Assembly: GCA_020845805.1 (NCBI GenBank)
Contig: JADLFD010000175.1
Span: 1-34,720 of the forward strand
DNA from: Verrucomicrobiales bacterium
GTDB taxonomy: Bacteria > Verrucomicrobiota > Verrucomicrobiia > Limisphaerales > CAIMTB01
Length of the DNA: 34,720 nt
Direction: 5' to 3'
Position 1 is the stretch's first letter; every line of letters begins with the position of its first letter. Position numbers and translations under genes: made by a program. This document shows, one piece after another, positions 20,110 to 28,852 of this stretch. A model generated the notes under the pieces. The model had not been told where the DNA came from, made no database searches, and was given only the letters and a program-made list of their open reading frames with translations.

Positions 20110-20199
20110 GAATGACGAATGGAACGGAGGGAACAGATCATCTCCGTCGCACGCCCACTCCGGGGGCACGCGGCGGAAGCGGAAACCCAATCATCGGTC

Positions 20200-21189
20200 T
20201 TACCGCATCATGTGGTCGGCCACTTTCACGCCCTTCTTATAGGAGCCAAACCCGAACATGGACGGCTTGAACTCGCCGATGGGCGTCGCATCCGCGTTGT
20301 CCGGCACCTTCTGCCCGGTAAGATCGTACGCGGCGTTGATGAACAGACGACGCAGATCCTCACTGGCCAGGTCCGCCGCCGCCCCAATCGTGGTGCAGAG
20401 AATCCGCGAGGTCTTCCCCGAGGGCGCCCGGTAGTCGCGCAGCCAGACCAGCGGCATCAGCGCCTTCTTCAGTTGCGGCGGGTCCGTCGGGTTCATCCCG
20501 GTGAGCGTCAGCCCCTGCATCAGCACGATCGCGTCCGCCGGAAAATCGGCGTTCACCCCGTACACGTCCGAAGGACCAAACACGTCGCGCACGCCCTTCA
20601 GGATCGGATGATCCCGGTGCCGGCCCTCCACCAGGCCACGCGTCGCTTCCTTGCCATGATCCCCGTGATGAAAGGTCCAGGTCTCTCCCACTGTCAGGCC
20701 ACCGAACCCGCCGCGGGCATCGGCCCCCTTGTAGTCCCAGGAATACTTGGCATAGGGACTCGTCTTGTTCCGGGAGTAGGCAAACGCATGCGTGGCGGTG
20801 CGCACCACCATCATCGGCTTCCCGGCATCGAGGTAGTCCACGAAGTGCTTCATGTCCGCGTCGGGCAATTCGCGGAACCGGAGCTGATTGATGACCAGGT
20901 CCGCCCCGCCGAGCAGGTGCATGCCGGGGATGTTGGTCTGGTTGTTGGGGTTGATCGTCGTGTCGGCCTCCTGGCTGAACAGCACGGTGCACTTGAACCC
21001 GTGCCGCTGGCTCAGGATCTTCCCCATCTGAGGCAGGCTTTCCTCGGAACGATATTCCTCATCGCCGCTCAGCATCACGATGTGCTTGCCGTTGGCCCGG
21101 CCCGCGGGCGGTTCATAGGTGACCCAAGCTTGGGCGTGAACCGCCAGCGTGGCCGCCAGGCAGGCAAAGGCGCAGACCAGTGATCTCAT
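20200..21189 (-). CDS. Secreted ThuA-like domain protein
   Basis: Signal peptide MRSLVCAFACLAATLAVHAQA. HIVMLSGDEEYRSEESLPQMGKIL, GADLVINQLRFRELPDADMKHFVDYLDAGKPMMVVRTATHAF, RDHPILKGVRDVF typical of ThuA/trehalose-utilisation-like proteins. Confidence 0.82.
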   Translation of the reverse strand: MRSLVCAFACLAATLAVHAQAWVTYEPPAGRANGKHIVMLSGDEEYRSEESLPQMGKILSQRHGFKCTVLFSQEADTTINPNNQTNIPGMHLLGGADLVINQLRFRELPDADMKHFVDYLDAGKPMMVVRTATHAFAYSRNKTSPYAKYSWDYKGADARGGFGGLTVGETWTFHHGDHGKEATRGLVEGRHRDHPILKGVRDVFGPSDVYGVNADFPADAIVLMQGLTLTGMNPTDPPQLKKALMPLVWLRDYRAPSGKTSRILCTTIGAAADLASEDLRRLFINAAYDLTGQKVPDNADATPIGEFKPSMFGFGSYKKGVKVADHMMR

Positions 21190-21200
21190 GGCGCAAGTCT

Positions 21201-21215
21201 AGGGGTGCAGCCCCT
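21201..21215 (-). terminator. Weak hairpin downstream of cimA
   Basis: AGGGG-TGCAG-CCCCT (5-bp stem) 33 nt past the cimA stop on the minus strand; no clear U-tract. Confidence 0.25.
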
Positions 21216-21247
21216 CGCCGGGCCACACCATTTCCAAGGTCAAAAAC

Positions 21248-22816
21248 TCAGTGCTTCCCCACCAGCGCGTACTCCATGGAGTCGACCAGCGCCTGGAGGC
21301 TCGCCGAAATGATGTTCTCGGAAACCCCGACGGTCCCCCATTCCGCCGTGCCATCAGTGCTGGTGATCAACACGCGGGTCCGCGCCGCCGTGCCGGCCAC
21401 GCCGTCCAGGATCCGCACCTTGTAGTCGGTCAGCGTGACCTTCCGGATGCGCGGGAAGGAACGTCCCAAGGCTCGGCGCAACGCCCCGTCGAGCGCGTTC
21501 ACCGGCCCGTCCCCCTCCGCCACCTCATGATGCACGGTGTCTCCGACCCGGACTTTCACCGTGGCTTCGCACACGGTCTCCGGACCGTTCGAACGCATCG
21601 AAACGTGGTACGAATCCACGGTGAACAGCAGTTCCGGATTCCGATCCAACACGCCGCGGATCAGCAATGCCAGGGAGGCCTCCGCCGCCTCATACTCGAA
21701 CCCGCGCGCTTCCAGTTCCTTCACCTTCGAGGTGATGGCGCGCGTCTCGTCCGCATCCGACCCCAGCTTGAAACCGAGTTCCGCCGCCTTCATCAGGATG
21801 TTGGTGCGCCCGGACATGTCGCTGACCAGCACGCGGCGAAAGTTGCCCACCGATTCCGGGGTGATGTGCTCGTAACTGCGCGCCACGCGGTCGATGGCGT
21901 GCACATGCATGCCGCCCTTGTGCGCAAACGCGGTCTGCCCAACCCACGGCTGCCGCGGGTCGTGACGCACGTTGGCGATCTCGTCGATGAACTCCGACAG
22001 TTCCTTCAGCTTGGGCAGCGACTTCGCCGGCACCCCGGTCAACCCCATCTTGAACTCCAGCGTGGGCATGATGCTGGTCAGGTTGCAGTTCCCCGTCCGC
22101 TCGCCATACCCGTTCATCGTCCCCTGGACCTGCGAGGCGCCCGCATCCACCGCCGCGATCGCGTTGGCCACGCCAAATCCACAGTCGTTGTGCGTGTGAA
22201 TACCCAGGCGGCAGGTGAGCTTGCCCTTCGCCATGGCCGTGATGCGCGCGATCTCGGACGGAAGCCGGCCACCGTTCGTATCACAAAGGACGATGCATTC
22301 GGCCCCCGCACGCTCCGCCGCCTGCCAGGTGGCCAGCGCGTACTCCGGCTCGTCCTCGTAGCCGTCGAAACTGTGTTCCGCGTCGTACATCACCACCTTG
22401 CCGTGGTCGCGCAGGAACTTGATGGTGTCCGCGATCATCGCAAGGTTCTCGTCGGGCTTGGCACGGAGCACCTCGGTGACGTGCAACAACCAGGTCTTCC
22501 CCACGATGGTCACCACCGGCGTCTCCGCCTCCAGCACCTGACGCATCAACGGATCGTTCTCGACCGCCATCCCCTTGCGCCGCGTCATGCTGAACGCCGC
22601 CACCCGCGCTGACTTCCAGCGCTTCCGCGCGGCCCGCTGGAAGAACTCCATGTCCTTCGGATTCGACCCCGGCCAACCGCCTTCGATGTAGTGAACGCCA
22701 AACTGATCCAAGCGCTCGGCAATGCGCAGCTTGTCCATCAGCGAGAAGTTGATGCCTTCCGCCTGGGCGCCGTCGCGCAGCGTGGTGTCGTAGATCTCCA
22801 CTCGGTTCTTTTTCAT
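21248..22816 (-). CDS. cimA: (R)-citramalate synthase
   Basis: MKKNRVEIYDTTLRDGAQAEGINFSLMDKLRIAERLDQFGVHYIEGGWPGSNPKD, LGIHTHNDCGFGVANAIAAVDAGASQVQGTMNGYGERTGNCNL, C-terminal LeuA-dimer-like regulatory domain. Confidence 0.93.
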   Translation of the reverse strand: MKKNRVEIYDTTLRDGAQAEGINFSLMDKLRIAERLDQFGVHYIEGGWPGSNPKDMEFFQRAARKRWKSARVAAFSMTRRKGMAVENDPLMRQVLEAETPVVTIVGKTWLLHVTEVLRAKPDENLAMIADTIKFLRDHGKVVMYDAEHSFDGYEDEPEYALATWQAAERAGAECIVLCDTNGGRLPSEIARITAMAKGKLTCRLGIHTHNDCGFGVANAIAAVDAGASQVQGTMNGYGERTGNCNLTSIMPTLEFKMGLTGVPAKSLPKLKELSEFIDEIANVRHDPRQPWVGQTAFAHKGGMHVHAIDRVARSYEHITPESVGNFRRVLVSDMSGRTNILMKAAELGFKLGSDADETRAITSKVKELEARGFEYEAAEASLALLIRGVLDRNPELLFTVDSYHVSMRSNGPETVCEATVKVRVGDTVHHEVAEGDGPVNALDGALRRALGRSFPRIRKVTLTDYKVRILDGVAGTAARTRVLITSTDGTAEWGTVGVSENIISASLQALVDSMEYALVGKH

Positions 22817-22851
22817 GGCGTCCGTCTCTCGTGTCCTGCCCCCGAAAGCGC

Positions 22852-22884
22852 GAAACCCCGTTCCGGATCGCGGAACGGGGTTTC
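22852..22884 (-). terminator. Perfect 14-bp hairpin between short upstream ORF and cimA (terminator or attenuator)
   Basis: GAAACCCCGTTCCG(22852-22865)-GATCG-CGGAACGGGGTTTC(22871-22884) on the + strand; perfectly symmetrical stem, 5-nt loop, A/T at base and G/C above. Confidence 0.7.
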
Positions 22885-22900
22885 AGCGGGGGAAACTCGT

Positions 22901-23032
22901 TCAGCGACCTCGTGGGCGAGGAATAATCGCGATCCCGCCGAGGCCGATCCCAAGGCTCACCCCACCGGATCGCCCGCCGATCCGCGGCTCCATCCCCCAG
23001 CCAAGGTTGGTGAGCACCTGCATGGCCGCCAT
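22901..23032 (-). CDS. Short BCAA-rich ORF, possible leader peptide of cimA
   Basis: MAAMQVLTNLGWGMEPRIGGRSGGVSLGIGLGGIAIIPRPRGR*, reading checked codon by codon. Stop is 16 nt before the 14-bp hairpin. Start codon uncertain (longer options exist upstream). Confidence 0.4.
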   Translation of the reverse strand: MAAMQVLTNLGWGMEPRIGGRSGGVSLGIGLGGIAIIPRPRGR

Positions 23033-23301
23033 CAATGCCAGATCCGCCCCTCCCACCTCAAGCCCCCAGTTGACGCCCTGATTCCCTGGCGCGCATGACA
23101 GATTGCCCCGCCTGTGCGCGTCTTCGCCACAAATCCATGTCGCGGACCGCCGCGTCCGGTACGGTGCCACCAGGCAAGCAAGGCCACGAACGCACCGTGC
23201 CGGCTCCGCTCGCCAAGGGAGTCCGGCCCCGGGACCCCGGTCGCCACGTCCCTTCGCGGTCCCACGCGGTGGCCACTGGTGCCATTCACGCTCCTGCCGC
23301 C

Positions 23302-24354
23302 ATGAACCCACACCTCGCCGCCTGGGCCATCGAGCCGGACCAGTTTCCCGCCGACGGGTTCGCCTCGGACCGCCTGGAGTTTCTGCTCCACTACGCCATC
23401 CTCGCCCCGTCCCCCCACAACACGCAGCCCTGGCTGTTTCGCGTGAATGTCAGTGACGTGGAACTCTTCGCCGACCGCCGTCGACAGCTTCCCGTCACGG
23501 ATCCGCTGGGTCGCGAGCTCACCCTCAGCTGTGGCGCCGCACTCTTCAACCTCCGGGTCGCCGCGGAATACTTCGCTCAGGCCTACACCTACGAAGTCCT
23601 CCCTGACCCGCGCACACCCCAGCTCCTCGCCCGACTCACCCTGGGAGGGACCGCCGAAACCAGCGCCGATGACATCGTCATGTTCGGCGCCCTGATCGAA
23701 CGCCGCACCAACCGCGAGCCGTTTGACCCGGAACCCGTCCCCATCGAAGTGCTCGACCTCATCGCCGCTGCCGCCGCCCGTGAAGGCGCCTGGGTGGAGG
23801 TGATCGCCGATGACGACCGCCGTGCCGCTGCCGCCGCCCTCGTCGCCCAGGCCGATCGTGTGCAATGGGCCAATCGCGATTTTCGCAGCGAACTCGCCCG
23901 CTGGATCCGCACCGACGCCGAACGCCAGGCCGACGGCATCCCCACTCGTGAAATGGGCGTCAGCGATTGGATGGCCTTCGCCGGACCCGCCCTCGTCCGC
24001 ACGTTCAACCGCGGCAATAACCAGGCCGCGCGCGACGCCGATATCGCTACACACTCTCCCGCCTTGGTGGTGCTGGGTACCGACACCGATGACCCCGCCG
24101 CCTGGGTGAATGCGGGCCAGGCCCTGGAGTCCGTCCTGTTGCACCTCCAGGCTGAGGGAATTGCTGCGTCGTACCTGAATCAACCCGTCGAGATCACCGA
24201 AACGCGCCGCGAGCTCACCGATCTCATCGGACGTGCCGGCTATCCCCAGGCCCTGATGCGCATCGGCCGCGGCCAATCCGTTCCGCCCACGCCCCGACGC
24301 TCCTTGCGCGGCGTGCTGCTCGCCCAGGACCACTCCAAGGATCCGCCGCACTGA
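23302..24354 (+). CDS. Acg-family / nitroreductase-like FMN-binding protein
   Basis: LLHYAILAPSPHNTQPWLFRV, CGAALFNLRVAAEYF, RRTNREPF, SPALVVLGTDTDDPAAWVNAGQALESVLLHLQAEGIAASYLNQPVE typical of Acg-like nitroreductases. Confidence 0.85.
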   Translation: MNPHLAAWAIEPDQFPADGFASDRLEFLLHYAILAPSPHNTQPWLFRVNVSDVELFADRRRQLPVTDPLGRELTLSCGAALFNLRVAAEYFAQAYTYEVLPDPRTPQLLARLTLGGTAETSADDIVMFGALIERRTNREPFDPEPVPIEVLDLIAAAAAREGAWVEVIADDDRRAAAAALVAQADRVQWANRDFRSELARWIRTDAERQADGIPTREMGVSDWMAFAGPALVRTFNRGNNQAARDADIATHSPALVVLGTDTDDPAAWVNAGQALESVLLHLQAEGIAASYLNQPVEITETRRELTDLIGRAGYPQALMRIGRGQSVPPTPRRSLRGVLLAQDHSKDPPH

Positions 24355-24485
24355 GCCGACGCTTCGGGCGTGACACCACGCGACGCCGAACATCACGTCG
24401 TCCGTCCGGACAAAAGCCTCGGCCCGTCGATCGCGATCTGCTCCGCGCATTGGTGCGAGACCGAACCGCGGGATGGCCCACGCCT

Positions 24486-25394
24486 TCATCCAGTCGTTGG
24501 CGTGCGTGTCGCAATCCACCACCGGTGACCCTCCGGATCGCGGATCCCATACTCACGCTGCCCATACGGACGATCCTCCGGCTCGCTCTCCGGGTGACCG
24601 CCCTGCTGCCGCGCATGCGCATGGTGGGCGTCCACGTCATCCACATAGACCACCAATCCCGAACTCGACGACGAGCACGCCAAAGGTGAGGCCAAGCCAT
24701 GCTCGGGACTGACGCCGTGCAACCAAATCACCATCTCGCCCGCCCGCACTTCCCCATGCACCACCCGACCCGACGGATCCCGATGCAGCCCGCCAGACTG
24801 AAAACCCAGGGTGCCGACCAGGAACGCGTGTTCCGCTTCAATGTCCCGGCATACCAGGATCGGAATCAGCCTCTCGAGCCGTGCCATGCGTCGCCTCGCT
24901 CTCATCCACTTCCAAACCACTCCGTCCTCAGCGTGCCGCACCTCGCCGAGGCACACAAATCCCAGCTTCTGCAGAATCCGCACCGAGGCTCCACCCGCCG
25001 GCAGGGTGTGCGCGATGCATTCCAAAGTGGCATCCTCCGCCTCCGCCAGTTCGACGAGCTTCCTCGCCATCCACGTGGCCAGCCCACGTCCCTCATGCCC
25101 GGGAAACGTGAAGTACGCGATTTCCACTTCTCCCTGGGCCGCGGGTCCCGCGAATCCGCAGGCGCCCACGCAGGCCGCGCCTTCGTAAGCCAGGTAGCCA
25201 ATCCACGGCGGCTGGAATCCACGACGCTCGTACAGGGATTGCGTCGCGCGCACCGTGTCCTGCAGCAGGACATGTCCAGCCTCAACCTCCGAATCCAGGT
25301 GCGCCTCGGTGCGGCCAATGGCCTCCAGCCTCAATGCCCCACCCGCCGTCAGTCCGTTCGGGTGGGGTCCTGGATCGGACGCCGCGACGCTCAT
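24486..25394 (-). CDS. GNAT acetyltransferase fused to a C-terminal VOC (glyoxalase/bleomycin-resistance) domain
   Basis: GNAT: EIAYFTFPGHEGRGLATWMARKLVELA...ASVRILQKLGFVCLGEV. VOC: LIPILVCRDIEAEHAFLVGTLGFQSGG...VVYVDDVDAHHAHARQQGG...YGIRDPEGHRWWIAT. Confidence 0.85.
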   Translation of the reverse strand: MSVAASDPGPHPNGLTAGGALRLEAIGRTEAHLDSEVEAGHVLLQDTVRATQSLYERRGFQPPWIGYLAYEGAACVGACGFAGPAAQGEVEIAYFTFPGHEGRGLATWMARKLVELAEAEDATLECIAHTLPAGGASVRILQKLGFVCLGEVRHAEDGVVWKWMRARRRMARLERLIPILVCRDIEAEHAFLVGTLGFQSGGLHRDPSGRVVHGEVRAGEMVIWLHGVSPEHGLASPLACSSSSSGLVVYVDDVDAHHAHARQQGGHPESEPEDRPYGQREYGIRDPEGHRWWIATRTPTTG

Positions 25395-25419
25395 GGTCAG
25401 AACTCCAGGGCCTGCTTAT

Positions 25420-26436
25420 TCAGCGTCCCGCACCCGCGTGCGTCCCGGCGGTTGCCGCGCGAGGCTCGGGTGTCGCCGCAGGTGAGGGCCCGGAAACCGC
25501 CTTCGCCGCGCGTACCAGTTCCTCAGTGAACGCCACCGTGGCCGCGGGGAAGGGGTGGTACGGGGTGTCGGAAAATTCCGCGCGATTGGTATTGATGCCC
25601 AGTCCCGGTGTGGCCAGCACCGGCAGGTGCGTTCGCACCGCGTCGAGGAAAGCCACGAGATGCTCCCGGCGCACCGCCGCCTGCGCGGGATCGCAGTAGA
25701 TCATGGGCAGGGTGTAGACACATCGCACCCCGGCTTCCTCACCGCGGCGACGCATTTCCTCCAGCCAACTCGCTCCTCCCGGCGAGAGTTTGAACAACGC
25801 GCTCTCCTCCCCGCCAAAGTCGCGGGCCTCCCGCATCAGCACCGAGCCATCGCGCTCAATCTGGTTCTCCTGGTATCGATAGAGCGGCCGTCGGATCGCC
25901 AATTTCACCAGCAGACTCGTGAGGTGACGCGCCCCCGGCCGTAGCTGAAGGGTGGTGGACATCCAGCGCGTCCACCGGTTCCCCAGCCCCAGCCACGCCG
26001 GCTTCCCCATGCTCCACGCAAATTGAATCCCCAGTGGCGGCGGTGCCATGTCGCCGGACAACAGGGAGGGTTCCAGCATCAGCACCAGGGTGTCGCCCTT
26101 CCGAACACTCTCCAGCGCGGCCTCGCCGATCACACGCGCTCCCATCCCCGCCCCCAGCCCAAGATTCAACACCGGCACGCCCAGGCTGGCGCTGGCTTCT
26201 TTCGCACGAATGGAAGCCCCGGTCCCCGATCCGCCCGCGATGGCAATGACGGGCACCCCGGAGGTGCGGACCTCTGTCCCCCAAACCTGCTGCGTCTGCC
26301 GGATGCGCTTGAAATAGCGCACCTCCGGATTCAGCCGGGTGGTGTAGTAGATCGAGGCGCACACCGTGACCCAGGCGGTCAGGGCAACGAGGATCGCCAC
26401 CGGCCCACGATTAGAACGCAAAGTAGATGAATCCAT
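25420..26436 (-). CDS. MBOAT-associated SGNH-like membrane-anchored protein
   Basis: N-terminal TM (VAILVALTAWVTVCASIYYT), VIAIAGGSGTGASIRAKEASASLGVPVLNLGLGAGMG, GDTLVLMLEPSLL, late DTPYHPFPAAT (Asp/His). Overlaps the MBOAT gene by 26 nt. Confidence 0.75.
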   Translation of the reverse strand: MDSSTLRSNRGPVAILVALTAWVTVCASIYYTTRLNPEVRYFKRIRQTQQVWGTEVRTSGVPVIAIAGGSGTGASIRAKEASASLGVPVLNLGLGAGMGARVIGEAALESVRKGDTLVLMLEPSLLSGDMAPPPLGIQFAWSMGKPAWLGLGNRWTRWMSTTLQLRPGARHLTSLLVKLAIRRPLYRYQENQIERDGSVLMREARDFGGEESALFKLSPGGASWLEEMRRRGEEAGVRCVYTLPMIYCDPAQAAVRREHLVAFLDAVRTHLPVLATPGLGINTNRAEFSDTPYHPFPAATVAFTEELVRAAKAVSGPSPAATPEPRAATAGTHAGAGR

Positions 26437-27820
26437 TGTCGACGGTGGGAGCCAGGAGGACGGTCAGCACCACCAAGGCGATCGTCACCGGAGTCCAGCG
26501 CAGGACCGAGTAGGCTTCGCCTCGCCGCAACGAAACCCATTCAAGGAACAGGGTCAGCGAACTCAGGCATCCGATGAACAACAGCAGGACGAGATCCGCT
26601 TCGGGAAAATACCCAAGCGTCTCCCGCAGCGCCGCCACGCCATACGCCGAGGGCGTCACCAGCAGCCGGAGATCCGAAACCAGCACCGCCGGGTTCGTCC
26701 GATAAAAGAACAACCAGGTGAGCATCACCGCGCCCATCGTGAACCCCCACTTCACCACGGACGGCACGTTCGGTAGCGGAAGCTTCCGGACCAGGATGAG
26801 CAGCACCGCGTGCGCCGCACCCCACGCCACGAAGTTCCACCCCGCGCCATGCCAGATGCCGGATACCAGGAACACCACGAAGATGTTCCGCATCCAAAGC
26901 AGATCGCTGCCCCCCGGATTCCGGGATCCGCCCATCGGCAAATACACGTAATCCCGAAACCAATTGCTCAAGGTCACGTGCCACCGCCGCCAAAACTCCA
27001 CGCAACTGGTGGAGCAATAGGGACTCACGAAGTTCAACGTCAGCCGGATCCCCAGGCAGCGCGCCAGGCCCATCGCGATCAGGCTGTACCCGGCGAAGTC
27101 AAAGTAGATGCGCAGGCCGAAGAGCGCGTTGTTCAACCATACGTGCCAGGCCGTGCGAACGGCTCCGGTGGCAATCAGACTGGCGAGATTGTCCGCGAGG
27201 CAGGACTTGAAGAAGAACCCCAGCACCAGCCAGGGAACGCCCAGGTGCAGGTTCTCCCAGCTCAAACGCAGGGAAAATACTTCCACCTGGGGAAGTAGAT
27301 CCGCACCACGCTCGATCGGACCCGCGACCAGCTGCGGAAAGAATCCCAGGAAGTTCAGCCAGTCCACAAAGGGCGGTATCGGCTTGTGAAAGGCCAGCGT
27401 GTCCAGCGTGAAGGCGATAGCCTGAAAAGTGTAAAACGAAATCCCCACCGGGATCGCCAAATCCCGCAAGAATCCCGGCGCACTCACCCCCACCACGTCC
27501 TCCACGAGAAACCGGAGGTACTTGAAGCCAAGCAGCGGCCACACCTGCAGAAGGATGATGGCCAGGAACCCGCCCCGCGGCTTCCGCACGCCGCCCGACA
27601 GCAGCCTCATCCCGAACCAACTCACCAGGATGACGTACAGATAAATGAACAGGGTCAGGAGATCCGCGCCGCCCAGCAGGATCATCCCGGAGATGGCGAG
27701 ACACCACTTGTCGTACTGCTTCAGCGCGGCCGGGGTAAGACGCAGAAACCGCCGCAAAACCAGCGCACCCCCCAGCGAGGAGATCAGGAGAATCCAGAAT
27801 CGAAGATCAGCAAAATTCAC
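26411..27820 (-). CDS. MBOAT-family O-acyltransferase (AlgI/DltB-like)
   Basis: Polytopic; GISFYTFQAIAFTLD, FFPQLVAGPIERG, FWRRWHVTLSNWFRDYVYLPMGGSR, SGIWHGAGWNFVAWGAAHAVLL. Confidence 0.93.
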   Translation of the reverse strand: MNFADLRFWILLISSLGGALVLRRFLRLTPAALKQYDKWCLAISGMILLGGADLLTLFIYLYVILVSWFGMRLLSGGVRKPRGGFLAIILLQVWPLLGFKYLRFLVEDVVGVSAPGFLRDLAIPVGISFYTFQAIAFTLDTLAFHKPIPPFVDWLNFLGFFPQLVAGPIERGADLLPQVEVFSLRLSWENLHLGVPWLVLGFFFKSCLADNLASLIATGAVRTAWHVWLNNALFGLRIYFDFAGYSLIAMGLARCLGIRLTLNFVSPYCSTSCVEFWRRWHVTLSNWFRDYVYLPMGGSRNPGGSDLLWMRNIFVVFLVSGIWHGAGWNFVAWGAAHAVLLILVRKLPLPNVPSVVKWGFTMGAVMLTWLFFYRTNPAVLVSDLRLLVTPSAYGVAALRETLGYFPEADLVLLLFIGCLSSLTLFLEWVSLRRGEAYSVLRWTPVTIALVVLTVLLAPTVDNGFIYFAF

Positions 27821-28085
27821 GTCGCGTTACGGGTCGGGGACCATACGCCGCCGCCTCCCAAGACCCGCAAGCACTTTCCCCATGACGGGCCCCACCGCAG
27901 CCCCTCGGCTCCCCTGGAAGCCGGTCAATCAGGCTACCCACGACCTCCTGGTCTGGCTTGCGGCTCTCGCCCTGGCAGGACCACGTGCCCGCCTCGGACT
28001 CCGTTTCGGGACCCGGCAGAGCAGTTCCCCGTGCTTCGTCTCATTGCCAGGTCAGGCAGGAGATCCCCCCCCGGCGCTTTCCCGT

Positions 28086-28388
28086 TCAGCGACGGGGAGC
28101 TGTTCGACCCGCCACCCGATGCGACACCACCGAAGCCACCGCCCCCACCACCGTCATCGTGCCTCCCAAAACCCAGCAGGTGATGATCTCGTCCTGGGAA
28201 AACTGAGGCTGCCTGCCGTTGACCTGGAGCACAAAACTGAACGCGGTCGGCGCCATCGCGATCAGCGACCCCAGAATCACCAGAACCAGGCAAACCGAGA
28301 TCGGCATCGCATGCCCGCGACGGGCGGCAAACACCAAACCCAGACCGCAGCAGGTGATAAGCGCCAAAGAGAAAATCTGTGGATTCAT
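28086..28388 (-). CDS. Small membrane protein, unknown function
   Basis: MNPQIFSLALITCCGLGLVFAARRGHAMPISVCLVLVILGSLIAMAPTAFSFVLQ...ITCWVLGGTMTVVGAVASVV: about three hydrophobic segments. Confidence 0.65.
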   Translation of the reverse strand: MNPQIFSLALITCCGLGLVFAARRGHAMPISVCLVLVILGSLIAMAPTAFSFVLQVNGRQPQFSQDEIITCWVLGGTMTVVGAVASVVSHRVAGRTAPRR

Positions 28389-28852
28389 GTCGTCTTCCGG
28401 AGGAGCGCCGATTCACACGCAACGAGGGAACACTGACTCCCTCGCTTCGGCAACAACAGCCGCGGCAGACCTATCCGCGGAGACCTCGCCCAGGCACCGG
28501 GGAAACACCAGAAAGGGAAACTCCGGTCCAATCGGGTTGCTCCGCTGCTTCCCCGTCAGTGAGGACTTCGCTCGGCCGGTTCTTAGAGCCCGTTACCGGA
28601 GGAATTCATTCCGGAGCCTCTAGGGCAAAGCCGCTTCCACTTCCTACGATCAGCGTTTTGAGAATCACTCTTGAGGCGGCGTGGCCCAAGTTGCGAACCT
28701 GCCGCGCCAACTGGCTCAGCCGGTCACCATGGACCATGGGGCACACGGGTTTCGACCCTTCCACGACCGAGTTCGCGCTGAAATCACCAGGCGATCCTGC
28801 CAAAGGGCACTCGGTCATGCCCATCTCATGAAGGAAGGGGAGCCGGCGGGCT

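Noticed and set aside
23032-24522. 496-aa minus ORF opposite the nitroreductase-like gene
   Set aside because: Shadow ORF; the + strand gene has clear family motifs.
28065-28072. Run of eight C, possible frameshift joining two + strand frames (MTGPTAAPRLPW... and ...DGELFDPPPDATPPKPPPP)
   Set aside because: Neither frame shows a convincing family or conserved motif, and the minus-strand small membrane protein ORF overlaps; not enough to call a gene.
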